Notes: generated from the letters alone by a model not told the origin. Positions 25,839 to 34,610 are shown, counted from the first letter of the stretch. The stretch: DNA of 64,000 nucleotides from an uncultured Collinsella sp. (GCA_900542275.1 UQMW01000002.1:40837-104836), one strand, 5' to 3'. Numbers and translations are program-made.

Positions 25839-26957
25839 ATGAATCCAAATCCCTTTAAGCCCACGGCTGGCAAGCGGCCTCCGATACTCATCGGCCGCGA
25901 GTCGGTCATCGAAGATTTCGAGGAAGGACTCGATAACGGCGCCGGAGCGCCGGGTAGGCTCATGCTCATTACGGGAAACCGCGGCTGTGGCAAGACGGTT
26001 CTCCTGCGGGAACTGCAACGTCTCGCCAATGAGCGCGGATGGGCGGTTGTCTCCGATTCCGCTTCGCTTGGCCTGTGCGATCGCCTGGCCGACGCGCTTC
26101 GCTCGAATAAACCCGTTGTGACGTCAATGGAGTTCGGTCCATCGTTTGGACGGATGTCGGTTGAGGCGGCGCGGGCAAAAGGCGAGACGTTGCGAGGGCT
26201 GGTCAACGAGCGCCTCAAGAAACTCGGTCCAGGCAAGGGCATCCTGTTGGCGATTGACGAGGCGCAATCTGCATCTATCGAGGAGCTGGCGGCTCTTGCC
26301 GTTCTCTATCAGCAGGTGCTGGGAGATCAGGATGCCACGGGCTTGCCCGATAGCGACCAGCGGGGTCTTGCGCTGGTCTTTGCCGGCTTGCCCAGCATGG
26401 TTGACGATCTGCTCGAAGAGCCGAGCGTGACGTTTTTGCGACGTGCCCAGCAGCGTACGTTGGGGGCGATTTCTTTGCCCCAGGTGCGCGATTCATATAT
26501 CCAGACGGTCGAGTGTGCTGGTCTTTGCGTTGATGCGGGGACGGCGGACCTTGCAGCGCGCAAGAGCATGGGACATCCCTATATGGTTCAGCTGGTGGGA
26601 TATTACATGTGGCGGTCTGCTGTCCGGCGCAACTCGCAGGTCATTGAAAGGTACGATGTCGAGGCTGGCCATGCGGATGCCATCTCTGAGTTCTACGAAG
26701 CGGTCGACGCGTCCCTGTATTATGGATTGCGCAGTCCGCAGCGCCTCTTTATCGAGGCCATGGCGGTTGACGAGGGCAAGCCGACGCGCATGGCGGATGT
26801 CATTGAGCGCTGCGATCGTACCCAGAGCTGGGCGAGTAAATATCGCGCAAGCCTGATTCGCGAGCGCGTCATCGAGGCCGCTGGATACGGTCTCGTCCGG
26901 TTTAGCGTGCCCATGCTGGGCGAGTACATTCGCGACCGTATTTTATGGCACGAGTGA
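25839..26957 (+). CDS. AAA-type ATP-binding protein (Orc1/STAND-like P-loop ATPase), paralog A
   Basis: 372 residues. It begins NPFKPTAGKRPPILIGRE, then Walker A GNRGCGKTVLL, Walker B ILLAIDEAQ, a sensor region (ALVFAGLPSMVDDLL) and an arginine-rich FLRRAQQRTLG. The last 80 residues (LFIEAMAVDEGKPTRMADVIERC...VIEAAGYGLVRFSVP) look like a winged helix. Similar proteins in Collinsella and bifidobacteria are annotated only as ATP-binding. A paralog is encoded at 29545-30645. Phased repeats precede the gene and a palindrome abuts its stop codon. Confidence 0.85.
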   Translation: MNPNPFKPTAGKRPPILIGRESVIEDFEEGLDNGAGAPGRLMLITGNRGCGKTVLLRELQRLANERGWAVVSDSASLGLCDRLADALRSNKPVVTSMEFGPSFGRMSVEAARAKGETLRGLVNERLKKLGPGKGILLAIDEAQSASIEELAALAVLYQQVLGDQDATGLPDSDQRGLALVFAGLPSMVDDLLEEPSVTFLRRAQQRTLGAISLPQVRDSYIQTVECAGLCVDAGTADLAARKSMGHPYMVQLVGYYMWRSAVRRNSQVIERYDVEAGHADAISEFYEAVDASLYYGLRSPQRLFIEAMAVDEGKPTRMADVIERCDRTQSWASKYRASLIRERVIEAAGYGLVRFSVPMLGEYIRDRILWHE

Positions 26958-26986
26958 TGTGACAAAGGAACTGTCCCTTTGTCACA
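26958..26986. repeat. TGTGACAAAGG palindrome, copy 2
   Basis: TGTGACAAAGGAAC-T-GTCCCTTTGTCACA, starting at the base after the ATPase stop codon. Confidence 0.9.
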
Positions 26987-27009
26987 TTCGATCAACAGGA
27001 AAGGGAGCG

Positions 27010-29502
27010 ATGACGGTGTCGCAACAGCCAAGTGCTATCGAGGTGCGCGGTGCGCGCGTCCATAACCTCAAGGACATCGATATCGATATTCCGCTGGGAA
27101 GGCTCGTGGGTATTGCCGGCGTGTCGGGTTCGGGCAAGAGCTCGCTGGCGCTGGGGGTGCTCTATGCCGAGGGCTCGCGCCGTTACCTGGAGGCGCTCAG
27201 CACCTATACCCGCCGTCGTCTGACGCAGGCCGAGCACGCCCAGGTGGACGAGGTGCTGCACGTGCCGGCGGCGCTCGCATTGCATCAGCGCCCCAGCGTG
27301 CCGGGCGTGCGTTCCACTTTTGGCACCATGACCGAGCTCAACAATAGCCTGCGTCTGCTCTTTAGCCGCTGCGCCCATCACGTGTGTCCGCATTGCGGGA
27401 CGCGTGTGGAGCCGAGCCTTAACGTGGCCGCGGGCCTGTCGCTCACGTGCCCCGCATGCGGCCACGAGTTCTATGCGCCGGGTGCCGAGGACCTTGCTTT
27501 TAACAGCGGCGGCGCGTGTCCTACCTGTGGAGGCACCGGCGTCATGCGCGAGGTGGACGAGGCGAGTCTGGTACCCGATGAGTCAAAGACCATCAACGAG
27601 GGTGCGGTGCTTCCCTGGGGCACGCTCATGTGGGATCTGATGAAGCAGGTGGCCGGCGAGATGGGCGTGCGCACCGACGTGCCGTTTAACCAGCTCACGC
27701 CCGCCGAGCGCGATATTGTGTTCCATGGCCCGGCGGTCAAGAAGCACATTCTCTACGTTCCCAAGAATGGCGAGGGCGCCACGCCGCTCGACTTTACCTA
27801 TTACAACGCCGTCTATACCGTCGAGAATGCGCTCGCCAAGGTTAAGGACGACAAGGGACTTAAGCGCGTGGCACGCTTTTTGTGCGAGGGGCCGTGCCGC
27901 GATTGCGGCGGCACGCGTCTTTCTGAGGCCGCGCGCCAGCCTCAGGTGCGCGGTATCAATCTGGCGCAGGCGGCCGCCATGACACTGGGCGAGGCGATTG
28001 AGTGGGTGCGCGGGGTGCCCGCATCCTTGCCGATCGAGATGCGGCCCATGGCGACGGACATCTGCGATTCGTTTTTGAGTACGGCCCGCCGTCTGGTTGA
28101 CCTGGGTCTCGATTACCTTTCGCTCGACCGCGCCGGTGCCACGCTGTCTACGGGTGAGCGCCAGCGCGTGCAGCTCGCTCGCGTGGTACGCAACCGATCG
28201 ACGGGCGTGCTGTATGTGCTGGACGAGCCTTCGATCGGCTTGCATCCTGCCAATGTCGATGGCCTGGTGGGCGTGATGCGCGACCTGGTGGACGACGGCA
28301 ACACCGTGGTTGTTGTCGACCACGACACGCGCGTGCTGGCAGAAGCCGACTATCTGGTCGAGATGGGCCCCGTTGCCGGAGCGGGCGGCGGTCATGTAAT
28401 CGCCGCCGGTTCGGTGGACGAGGTCGAACAATCGCAGGGCAGCCGTATCGCCCCGTTTTTGCGCACAGAGTCCAAGCGCATGCGTCCGCAGGTGACTGAC
28501 GAGGAAATGTTCGACCAGGGTCACATCCGCATGGCAACCGATGCCATCCATACCGTCAAGCCGCTCGAAGTCGATATTCCGCGCGGCCGCCTTGTCGCGG
28601 TGACGGGTGTTTCGGGTTCGGGCAAGACGACACTGGTGCTCGAGACGCTCATCCCGGCGCTCAAGGCGCAAGCGGCCGGCGAGCGCCTGCCGAGGCACGT
28701 GCGCTGGGTCGATGCCGAGGGCATCGCGCGCGCCAACCTGATTGACGCCACGCCCATTGGCGCCAACGTGCGCTCGACGGTAGCGACCTATGCCGACATC
28801 CATGATGAGCTGCGCCGTGCCTTCGCCCGTACGCCCGAGGCCAAGGCGGCGGGGTATAAGGCGGGTGCCTTTAGCTACAACACCGGTGCCTTGCGATGCC
28901 CCACGTGCGATGGCACGGGCTCGATATCGCTTGACGTGCAGTTTTTGCCCGATGTCGAGATTGTCTGTCCTGCATGTCGTGGCTCGCGTTATGCGGATGC
29001 CGCCTCGCATATCCATCGCGAGGGCAAGGACGGCAGCCTGCTCACGTTGCCGCAGCTCATGGATATGAGCGTGGACGAGGCCCTCGACGCCACGGTGGGG
29101 CTCAAGAAAGTTCAGGCGCGCCTGCAGACCTTGCACGACCTGGGATTGGGTTATCTCACGCTCGGTGAGCCCACGCCGGCGCTCTCGGGCGGCGAGGCGC
29201 AGAGACTTAAACTTGCGAGCGAGATGGGCCGCGTGCAGGACGATGCCGTATTCGTGTTCGACGAACCCACGATCGGCCTGCATCCGCTCGATGTTCAGGT
29301 ACTGCTGAGTGTGTTTGATGGCCTCGTCGCCAAGGGCGCCACGGTTATCGTGATCGAGCATGACCTCGACCTCATCCATAACGCCGATTACGTGATCGAC
29401 ATGGGTCCGGGCGGTGGCGACGCCGGCGGGCAGGTCGTCTGCGCCGGTACGCCGGGCGACATCGCGGCCTGCTCCAAGAGCATTACCGGTCGCTACCTCT
29501 AA
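27010..29502 (+). CDS. Short UvrA-like ABC ATPase
   Basis: 830 residues, about 100 shorter than UvrA. Two ABC modules: Walker A GVSGSGKSS with signature LSTGERQRVQLA, and GVSGSGKTT with LSGGEAQRLKLA; Walker B VLDEPSIGLHP and VFDEPTIGLHP. Cys pairs form zinc modules (CPHCGTRV...CPACGHEF, CPTCDGTGSI...CPACRGS). The stretch between the first Walker A and first zinc module is short, implying a reduced or absent UvrB-binding domain, as in UvrA2/DrrC-type proteins linked to DNA-damaging drug tolerance. ATG follows GGAAAGGGAG. Confidence 0.88.
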   Translation: MTVSQQPSAIEVRGARVHNLKDIDIDIPLGRLVGIAGVSGSGKSSLALGVLYAEGSRRYLEALSTYTRRRLTQAEHAQVDEVLHVPAALALHQRPSVPGVRSTFGTMTELNNSLRLLFSRCAHHVCPHCGTRVEPSLNVAAGLSLTCPACGHEFYAPGAEDLAFNSGGACPTCGGTGVMREVDEASLVPDESKTINEGAVLPWGTLMWDLMKQVAGEMGVRTDVPFNQLTPAERDIVFHGPAVKKHILYVPKNGEGATPLDFTYYNAVYTVENALAKVKDDKGLKRVARFLCEGPCRDCGGTRLSEAARQPQVRGINLAQAAAMTLGEAIEWVRGVPASLPIEMRPMATDICDSFLSTARRLVDLGLDYLSLDRAGATLSTGERQRVQLARVVRNRSTGVLYVLDEPSIGLHPANVDGLVGVMRDLVDDGNTVVVVDHDTRVLAEADYLVEMGPVAGAGGGHVIAAGSVDEVEQSQGSRIAPFLRTESKRMRPQVTDEEMFDQGHIRMATDAIHTVKPLEVDIPRGRLVAVTGVSGSGKTTLVLETLIPALKAQAAGERLPRHVRWVDAEGIARANLIDATPIGANVRSTVATYADIHDELRRAFARTPEAKAAGYKAGAFSYNTGALRCPTCDGTGSISLDVQFLPDVEIVCPACRGSRYADAASHIHREGKDGSLLTLPQLMDMSVDEALDATVGLKKVQARLQTLHDLGLGYLTLGEPTPALSGGEAQRLKLASEMGRVQDDAVFVFDEPTIGLHPLDVQVLLSVFDGLVAKGATVIVIEHDLDLIHNADYVIDMGPGGGDAGGQVVCAGTPGDIAACSKSITGRYL

Positions 29503-29507
29503 CCGAA

Positions 29508-29536
29508 TGTGACAAAGGGACTGTTCCTTTGTCACA
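29508..29536. repeat. TGTGACAAAGG palindrome, copy 3
   Basis: TGTGACAAAGGGAC-T-GTTCCTTTGTCACA between the convergent UvrA-like and ATPase B genes, 5 bases after the UvrA-like stop. Confidence 0.9.
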
Positions 29537-29544
29537 TCCGATGC

Positions 29545-30645
29545 CTATTTCACGCATTGAGCGGCGAGATAGTCGCGGAAGAACGGTAATTCAAAAGCGA
29601 CGATTCCGCGCCCGCGTTCTCCAATGATGCCGGCGTCTATCATGCGGCGTCGGTAGCGGGAGACTTGTTGCGGCGAACGCTTAAGGCGCTCGACAAGGTC
29701 AGCGGTGGTGGACTCTTCCTCGTCATCGAGCATGGCGATGAGGAATCGCTTGTCCTCTGCAGTGAGTTCCCGGTAAGTCGCTGCGAGGATCCGGTCGTCC
29801 ATTTCATCGCGTGCGATTTTGATTCCCTGGTCAAAGTCGCGAGATGATATTTCCCTCGAGTTGCTCGTGAGATCCCAGGCGCGGTAACCCACAAGCTGCA
29901 AAAGGAAAGGAAAGCCCGAAATCGAGCGAACGGCCTTATCGATTCCCTCGGCATCCGCCAGACGGTCGTTTTCCTGGATCGTTCGGATCAAGGCCTCGCG
30001 TACATCGTAGTCGGCGATGCGCCCCAGATGATATTGCTGGGCGCGACGAAGGAACGAGACCGTCTTGTGGTTTAGCAACGTCGAGACGTTGTTGGGAAGT
30101 CCCGCCATGAGTAGGGCGACGCGTTTCCCATCGGTCACAAAGTGCTGATACGTGGCTGCGAGCTGGATCATCTCGTCGAGCGTCGGGTCGACCTCATCAA
30201 CCGTGACGAGCAGACCGGTACCCGTTTCGTTGAGCTGGTCGATGATGTCGCTCATGCGATAACGCCAAGTCAAGGCATCGTGAACGCGATTGACCTCGAT
30301 ACTGCCGAGCGGCGCGATTCCGAGACCGGTGACTTCGAAGTTGTTAGACGGGTCGATGAGATGGCCTGCAGCACGTTTTGCCCCGAGCTCGATTTCCTCA
30401 AGCATTCCCGAGAGCGCGGTCGTCTTTACCGCTATCCAGCCGTGGGATTCCGCCCTTGTCGCGAGCGACGACATGAGAGCGGTTTTACCGGTTCCACGCG
30501 CGCCTGAGAAGATCGAGGTCAATTCCGGGCGTCTACGCTGACTCAAGAAGGCACGGTCCAAATCCCGAATAATCTGTTGTCTGCCGGCGAGATGGGCAGG
30601 AACCTCGCCAAAACTGGGAGTAAACGGGTTCTCGAGATATTCCAC
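29545..30645 (-). CDS. AAA-type ATP-binding protein, paralog B
   Basis: 366 residues, same plan as the protein at 25839-26957: NPFTPSFGEVPAHLAGRQ start, Walker A GARGTGKTALM, Walker B LLVTVDEVDPT, sensor ALLMAGLPNNVSTLL, FLRRAQQYHLG, then a C-terminal winged-helix-like region (DLVERLKRSPQQVSRYRRRMIDAGII). The two share FLRRAQQ and the AGLP segment at equivalent positions. The tail looks DNA-binding. Three 20-bp-spaced repeats lie directly upstream (30670-30729). Function unknown. Confidence 0.85.
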   Translation of the reverse strand: MEYLENPFTPSFGEVPAHLAGRQQIIRDLDRAFLSQRRRPELTSIFSGARGTGKTALMSSLATRAESHGWIAVKTTALSGMLEEIELGAKRAAGHLIDPSNNFEVTGLGIAPLGSIEVNRVHDALTWRYRMSDIIDQLNETGTGLLVTVDEVDPTLDEMIQLAATYQHFVTDGKRVALLMAGLPNNVSTLLNHKTVSFLRRAQQYHLGRIADYDVREALIRTIQENDRLADAEGIDKAVRSISGFPFLLQLVGYRAWDLTSNSREISSRDFDQGIKIARDEMDDRILAATYRELTAEDKRFLIAMLDDEEESTTADLVERLKRSPQQVSRYRRRMIDAGIIGERGRGIVAFELPFFRDYLAAQCVK

Positions 30646-30669
30646 AATGCCCTCCTTTAGCGTCTCAGG

Positions 30670-30729
30670 TTAATTTCATTTTATTCTAGTTAATCTCAAT
30701 TAAAAACGATTAATTTCATTTCAAAGTAT
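30670..30729. repeat. Three 20-bp-period direct repeats upstream of ATPase B
   Basis: TTAATTTCATT (30670), TTAATCTCAATT (30690) and TTAATTTCATT (30710) recur with an exact 20-bp period, two helical turns, just upstream of the leftward ATPase gene. The region is very AT-rich and probably contains the promoter. A related array lies at 34541-34600 in the same orientation. Confidence 0.7.
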
Positions 30730-30787
30730 AAGGTTGGCGTCGTGCGTTATCGAAGCGGTGCTTGAATAGCTTACGTTGGAGCCCGAA

Positions 30788-30804
30788 AATGGGTTCAACC
30801 CATT
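30788..30804. promoter_or_regulatory. Palindrome upstream of the serine recombinase gene
   Basis: AATGGGTT-C-AACCCATT, perfect 8-bp arms. It is nested in a wider GAGCCC/GGGCTC pair (about 30778 and 30835). The position, within 100 bases of a small serine recombinase gene, fits a crossover or res-like site, or an operator. Confidence 0.4.
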
Positions 30805-30882
30805 CGCGAAATATGCACGCCCTATTGTGAGTGGGCTCTCAGATGAGCTGAGGCTGCCATCGTGCGGCTGATAGGGGCAATC

Positions 30883-31485
30883 ATGAAAAACAGAATCTAT
30901 GGGTATGCTCGAGTTTCGTCAGCAGATCAGAACCTGGATCGCCAACTGGATGCGCTGGAGCGGTTTCCGGTCCAAACGAATTTGATCTATGCTGACAAAG
31001 CGAGTGGAAAGGACTTCAGGCGTCCTCAGTACCAGCGTCTTCTTCGTCGTCTGCGCGAAGGGGACGTTCTGGTGATTAAGAGTATCGATCGATTGGGTCG
31101 CGACTACCGTGAAGTTCTCGATGAATGGCGTCGCCTAACGACGGACAAACGCGTTGCCATCGTGGTGCTCGATATGCCATTGCTTGATACACGCGAACAA
31201 CCCAATGGAATTACGGGGACTTTTATTGCCGACCTAGTGCTTCAGGTTTTGAGCTACGTGGCTCAGGTGGAGCGCGAAAACATAAAGCAGCGCCAGGCGG
31301 AGGGTATCGCGTCGGCGCGTCTGCGGGGTGTGAGATTTGGGAGACCGACGCTCGAACGTCCGGATAGCTACCGCGATGTCATCAAATCATTCGAAGGAGG
31401 TGAGGTTACGAGGCAAGAGGCCGCAATGCTTTTGAACGTTAGTGCATCGACGTTTGATCGTTGGAGACGGGCGGACACGAACTGA
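30883..31485 (+). CDS. Serine recombinase (resolvase/invertase family)
   Basis: 200 residues. Catalytic domain YGYARVSSADQNLDRQLDAL (Ser nucleophile in RVSS), the conserved Arg pair in IKSIDRLGRDYREV, GTFIADLVLQVLSYVAQVERENIKQRQAEGI (E-helix), and a C-terminal HTH (VTRQEAAMLLNVSASTFDRW). This is the size of Tn3 resolvases and DNA invertases. ATG at 30883 follows ATAGGGG. It opens an AT-richer accessory segment (to about 34600) and is the likely agent of its mobility or inversion. Confidence 0.92.
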   Translation: MKNRIYGYARVSSADQNLDRQLDALERFPVQTNLIYADKASGKDFRRPQYQRLLRRLREGDVLVIKSIDRLGRDYREVLDEWRRLTTDKRVAIVVLDMPLLDTREQPNGITGTFIADLVLQVLSYVAQVERENIKQRQAEGIASARLRGVRFGRPTLERPDSYRDVIKSFEGGEVTRQEAAMLLNVSASTFDRWRRADTN

Positions 31486-31679
31486 TATGACCGTTTGCCG
31501 TCTGTCCGTCCTCTTTAACTAGACATTTTGAAGAGGGGAGTTTATCGCACAGAGCCCACTCCTTCCCTCGATGTTTATCCAGTTCACGCCCTGGAACCAA
31601 ATAGTGTCACCGCGTTGCCAATTCGTCTGCTTTTTGACGAGGGGTTATGAGCTGTAACGTCAATCGAAGGGAAATAGTC

Positions 31680-32495
31680 ATGAAACGAAATAATACTAAA
31701 AAGATGCCCATGATGGGCTTGCTTGTTCTGCTCATCTGTTCTCTGGGGTTCATTTCGGCCTGTTCACAGAATGATGCAAACGCTGCAAAGTCGAAATATG
31801 TCGACGATAAGGCGATGAATGTTATCGCCGCCGGGTTTGAGAGAAGGTCCGACGTCATTGAATCTAATGCAAACGATGATGATCCTCATTCAACCGAGAA
31901 TATCCAGGAAGCTATTGAGGCCGAAATCAAGAACGACAAGGAACTCAAGAACGCTAGGTTTAAGGATTCCAAGATGCAACAGGACGTAATCACGTATCTG
32001 AATCTGCTTGATGACCAGCTTAAGGTGACCGAGGACTACTCGCAATCGTCTGCGGATTATTACGAAGAGTGGAATAAAGTCTACGATAAGCGGTCTGCGC
32101 AACTCAAGAAGCTTGTTGATAATTACGGGCTGGAAGTAGGGGAAAAATATAAGGATGATTTCAACGACTTAATTAAGAATGGAAAGTCCGTAGCAGAGAA
32201 GACCCGCTATGAGGATGCCATCAACAGTTTGATTCAGGGAGCAAATTTCGAAAAATCGGATGACGGTTACGGTCTGTATACGTATACGGCGGTAGTTGAG
32301 AACACCTCTGGTATATCGTTCTCTAACGTCAGCCTGACACTTGCTCTCTATGATGCAGATGACATCAAAGCGGAGGAGACCTATGCGGACACCTCTTCGT
32401 GGGCGCCGGGTGAGAAAGTCAAGTTCGAGGCAATGTCCGATGTTGACGCTGCGCGCGTTGTCGCATCTGTTTCCAGCTACGATGTAAATAAATAA
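31680..32495 (+). CDS. Lipoprotein with C-terminal FxLYD-like domain
   Basis: 271 residues. The N-terminus is a lipoprotein signal (basic KRNNTKK, hydrophobic GLLVLLICSLGF, lipobox ISAC). The middle is a charged helical region (EAIEAEIKNDKELKN, KKLVDNYGLEVGEKYKDDF). The last 80 residues carry YTYTAVVENTSGISFSNVSL and LALYDADD, matching the FxLYD extracellular beta-domain. It should be tethered to the outer face of the membrane; function unknown. ATG follows GAAGGGAAA. Confidence 0.82.
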   Translation: MKRNNTKKMPMMGLLVLLICSLGFISACSQNDANAAKSKYVDDKAMNVIAAGFERRSDVIESNANDDDPHSTENIQEAIEAEIKNDKELKNARFKDSKMQQDVITYLNLLDDQLKVTEDYSQSSADYYEEWNKVYDKRSAQLKKLVDNYGLEVGEKYKDDFNDLIKNGKSVAEKTRYEDAINSLIQGANFEKSDDGYGLYTYTAVVENTSGISFSNVSLTLALYDADDIKAEETYADTSSWAPGEKVKFEAMSDVDAARVVASVSSYDVNK

Positions 32496-32729
32496 GTTCT
32501 GCACGGAAGGGGCGGGTTAATCGGCAATGAATGGTTGACCTGCCCGTTTTATGCCAATTATTGAACAACAAGTGCTGCGAACGAATGTGTGTATTTCGGA
32601 TTGCAAACAACTGCCCTCGTCTAAAGACATGCTGAAAACGACAATTTAGGCATGAGGTATAACCCACGGCAGTTTCTTAAATAGCAGGGATTTTGAAAGA
32701 AATAGGGGATGGATGAGTTGGAGGAAGGC

Positions 32730-33380
32730 ATGGGGGCGCTGAAAGCGAAGCTCGGGAGAATCCTGACAAAGCCCAAGGTATTCTTCGCGGGCCTGGCGCT
32801 TGGTGGAGTGATTGTGGCTGTACTTTTTATTAGCATTTTTAATAACGGCAAAGCTGCGGGTGCAAAAGAGACGACCCCCAATACGCTCTCCCCGTCGGTC
32901 GTGTTTGAACGTATTGCTTCCCAGAATGAGATGGTTTCTGCATCGCAGAACTACGCGATTGTCGATAAGGTGACAGATACCAAGAGGTTCTTCGATTGGT
33001 TTGATATCCCGTTTACAGAAAACAGTTTTTGGTATCGCTATGTTGGAACCATTAAGGCGGGCGTGAATCTCGAGACGGCAGAGATACATACCAACAAGAA
33101 GAAGCTGACCATTACGATGGATGAGCCTTATGTAATCTCGAACACGCCGGATATGAAGAAATCGGGCGCTCTCGAGGAGCGCAACAACATCCTCAATCCC
33201 ATTGAGGTCAAAGACGTCACGGCGTTTGAAGCGCAGTGCAAGGAGCGGAGTGAAAGCGAGGCCATCAAGGATGGCGACCTGCTCGAAGAGGCACGGGTGA
33301 ACGCCGAAGCAAATATCCGCGCGATGTTCAACTCGGCATTTGGCGATGAATATACGGTTGATTTCGACTATCGGAAATAG
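32730..33380 (+). CDS. DUF4230 domain-containing membrane-anchored protein
   Basis: 216 residues. One N-terminal membrane helix (VFFAGLALGGVIVAVLFISI) then an extracytoplasmic DUF4230 region: VVFERIASQNEMVSASQNYAIV, WYRYVGTIKAGVNLETAEI and KKLTITMDEPYVISNTPD. The family is widespread and of unknown function. I prefer the ATG at 32730 behind GGAGGAAGG; an upstream in-frame ATG at 32709 has GGGG directly adjoining it. The next gene starts nine bases after the stop. Confidence 0.8.
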   Translation: MGALKAKLGRILTKPKVFFAGLALGGVIVAVLFISIFNNGKAAGAKETTPNTLSPSVVFERIASQNEMVSASQNYAIVDKVTDTKRFFDWFDIPFTENSFWYRYVGTIKAGVNLETAEIHTNKKKLTITMDEPYVISNTPDMKKSGALEERNNILNPIEVKDVTAFEAQCKERSESEAIKDGDLLEEARVNAEANIRAMFNSAFGDEYTVDFDYRK

Positions 33381-33389
33381 GAGGTCACA

Positions 33390-34058
33390 ATGGAGGATAA
33401 AGACGATCTGGCTGTTGTCGAAAGGGAGGAGCCGCCGCGACATAAGCAGAGTTTTGATATCCGTAAGGCCGCTGCCGGGTTGGTTGATGGCGCCGGAAGC
33501 GCGATGGCGGGCGCGGTTGCAACCGTACAGAAAGTTGCCGATGGTGCAATGCGTGCTGCAACTCCGCTGGTCGATGACGCCTTGGCAGCTATTGCTGATG
33601 CGGCCGATGGTGCGGCAGGTACTGCTGCGGATATCGGTGACGCGGTCAACGATTGGGCATACCAACAGCAGCTTAATAGATACAGGCCGGTAACCAAGGA
33701 GACCTATCAGAGTCCTTCATTCCATTTGCCGAACATGATTCGAATTGTTGACGGAAATGAGCGTCGGGGCATCGACGCCTGTAGAGATGCTATTGGTTGG
33801 CTGGATACTGTTAAGGGCACGCAGATTTTCAATCTGTACCGCGAGGCAATCGGGGATAGCGAATTGTCTTTCTATCCTAAACCATCTCTTTACTCCACAT
33901 ATTACATAGATGCTTTTGATCGGTCTCGCTTTGTTGACCTTGACTCTTATTTCGCAACCATGCAACAAGACAAGATGGCCGAGTTGAGACGGATTGCGTT
34001 CATGCTTGGTGCGAAGCGCTGCAAGCTGGAGGTGACGGAGTACGAGGAAACTCGGTGA
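33390..34058 (+). CDS. Uncharacterised protein, probably truncated by an in-frame TGA
   Basis: 222 residues. An N-terminal Ala/Gly-rich amphipathic stretch (AAAGLVDGAGSAMAGAV, AAIADAADGAAGTAADIGDAV) is followed by a folded region (LPNMIRIVDGNERRGIDACRDAIGWLD; LDSYFATMQQDKMAELRRIAFMLGAKRCKLEVTEYEE). The same frame stays open after the TGA at 34056-34058 to 34451, and the continuation looks like the C-terminal half of the same protein. It overlaps no neighbour and follows the DUF4230 gene by nine bases with AGGAGG upstream. Confidence 0.65.
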   Translation: MEDKDDLAVVEREEPPRHKQSFDIRKAAAGLVDGAGSAMAGAVATVQKVADGAMRAATPLVDDALAAIADAADGAAGTAADIGDAVNDWAYQQQLNRYRPVTKETYQSPSFHLPNMIRIVDGNERRGIDACRDAIGWLDTVKGTQIFNLYREAIGDSELSFYPKPSLYSTYYIDAFDRSRFVDLDSYFATMQQDKMAELRRIAFMLGAKRCKLEVTEYEETR

Positions 34059-34451
34059 GGCCGCCAGGTTAAGGGAAATGCCAAGGCGGGAAAGAGGGGC
34101 TCGGTTCGAATCGACGGTTCCTTGAGCGATTCAACGAGAAGTGAGAAGAAAATTCTGTTTACACAGGAATTTGAGGGCGACATGGTTCCACAGCGCCCTG
34201 AACTCCATTGGTATGCCCATGACTCTGACATTCTCTTGTTAATCGAAACGAGATGCGGTGGAGAGGATAAAAACAAGGCGAAGAGCTATCGGGTTGAATT
34301 GAAAAGCGAGACGACCATGACCATGTCCGTATCGCTTGCTATGGCTATCGATGAGGCATGCAGCAAGCTGAACATAAGGGCGAATTCGAGCCTGACAAGC
34401 CAAGCTAAGCGAGAACTTCGGCAATCGTTTGTATTTGAAGTTGAATTCTGA
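34059..34451 (+). pseudogene. C-terminal half of the gene at 33390, separated by an in-frame TGA
   Basis: 130 codons open in the same frame directly after the TGA, reading GRQVKGNAKAGKRGSVRIDG and later FEGDMVPQRPELHWYAHD and SVSLAMAIDEACSKLNI. The only early start codons are a TTG at 34122 without a ribosome-binding site and an internal ATG at 34182, so independent translation is doubtful. The simplest reading is a nonsense mutation splitting one 353-codon gene; readthrough cannot be excluded. Confidence 0.6.
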
Positions 34452-34540
34452 TGTGTGGGGACCATTTGCTGCGGGGTTCCTGTCCTTTACGGGGTGGAAG
34501 CGTATAAACCCATACGGTGCAACTCAGTAAAAACTAGTAA

Positions 34541-34600
34541 TATACTGGCAATTTTTCTAGTTAAAAGCGTTTAAAACCGGTTAATTCCATTTAAATTAGT
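34541..34600. repeat. Degenerate 20-bp-period array similar to 30670-30729
   Basis: TTCTAGTTAA-N6-TTAAAA-CG-TTAATTCCATTT aligns with the array upstream of ATPase B in the same orientation (about 38 of 60 positions, and 10 of 10 over TTCTAGTTAA). It is eight to ten bases from palindrome copy 4. No ATPase gene is attached. The recombinase-bearing segment lies exactly between the two arrays. Confidence 0.5.
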
Positions 34601-34610
34601 AGTTGCGATA

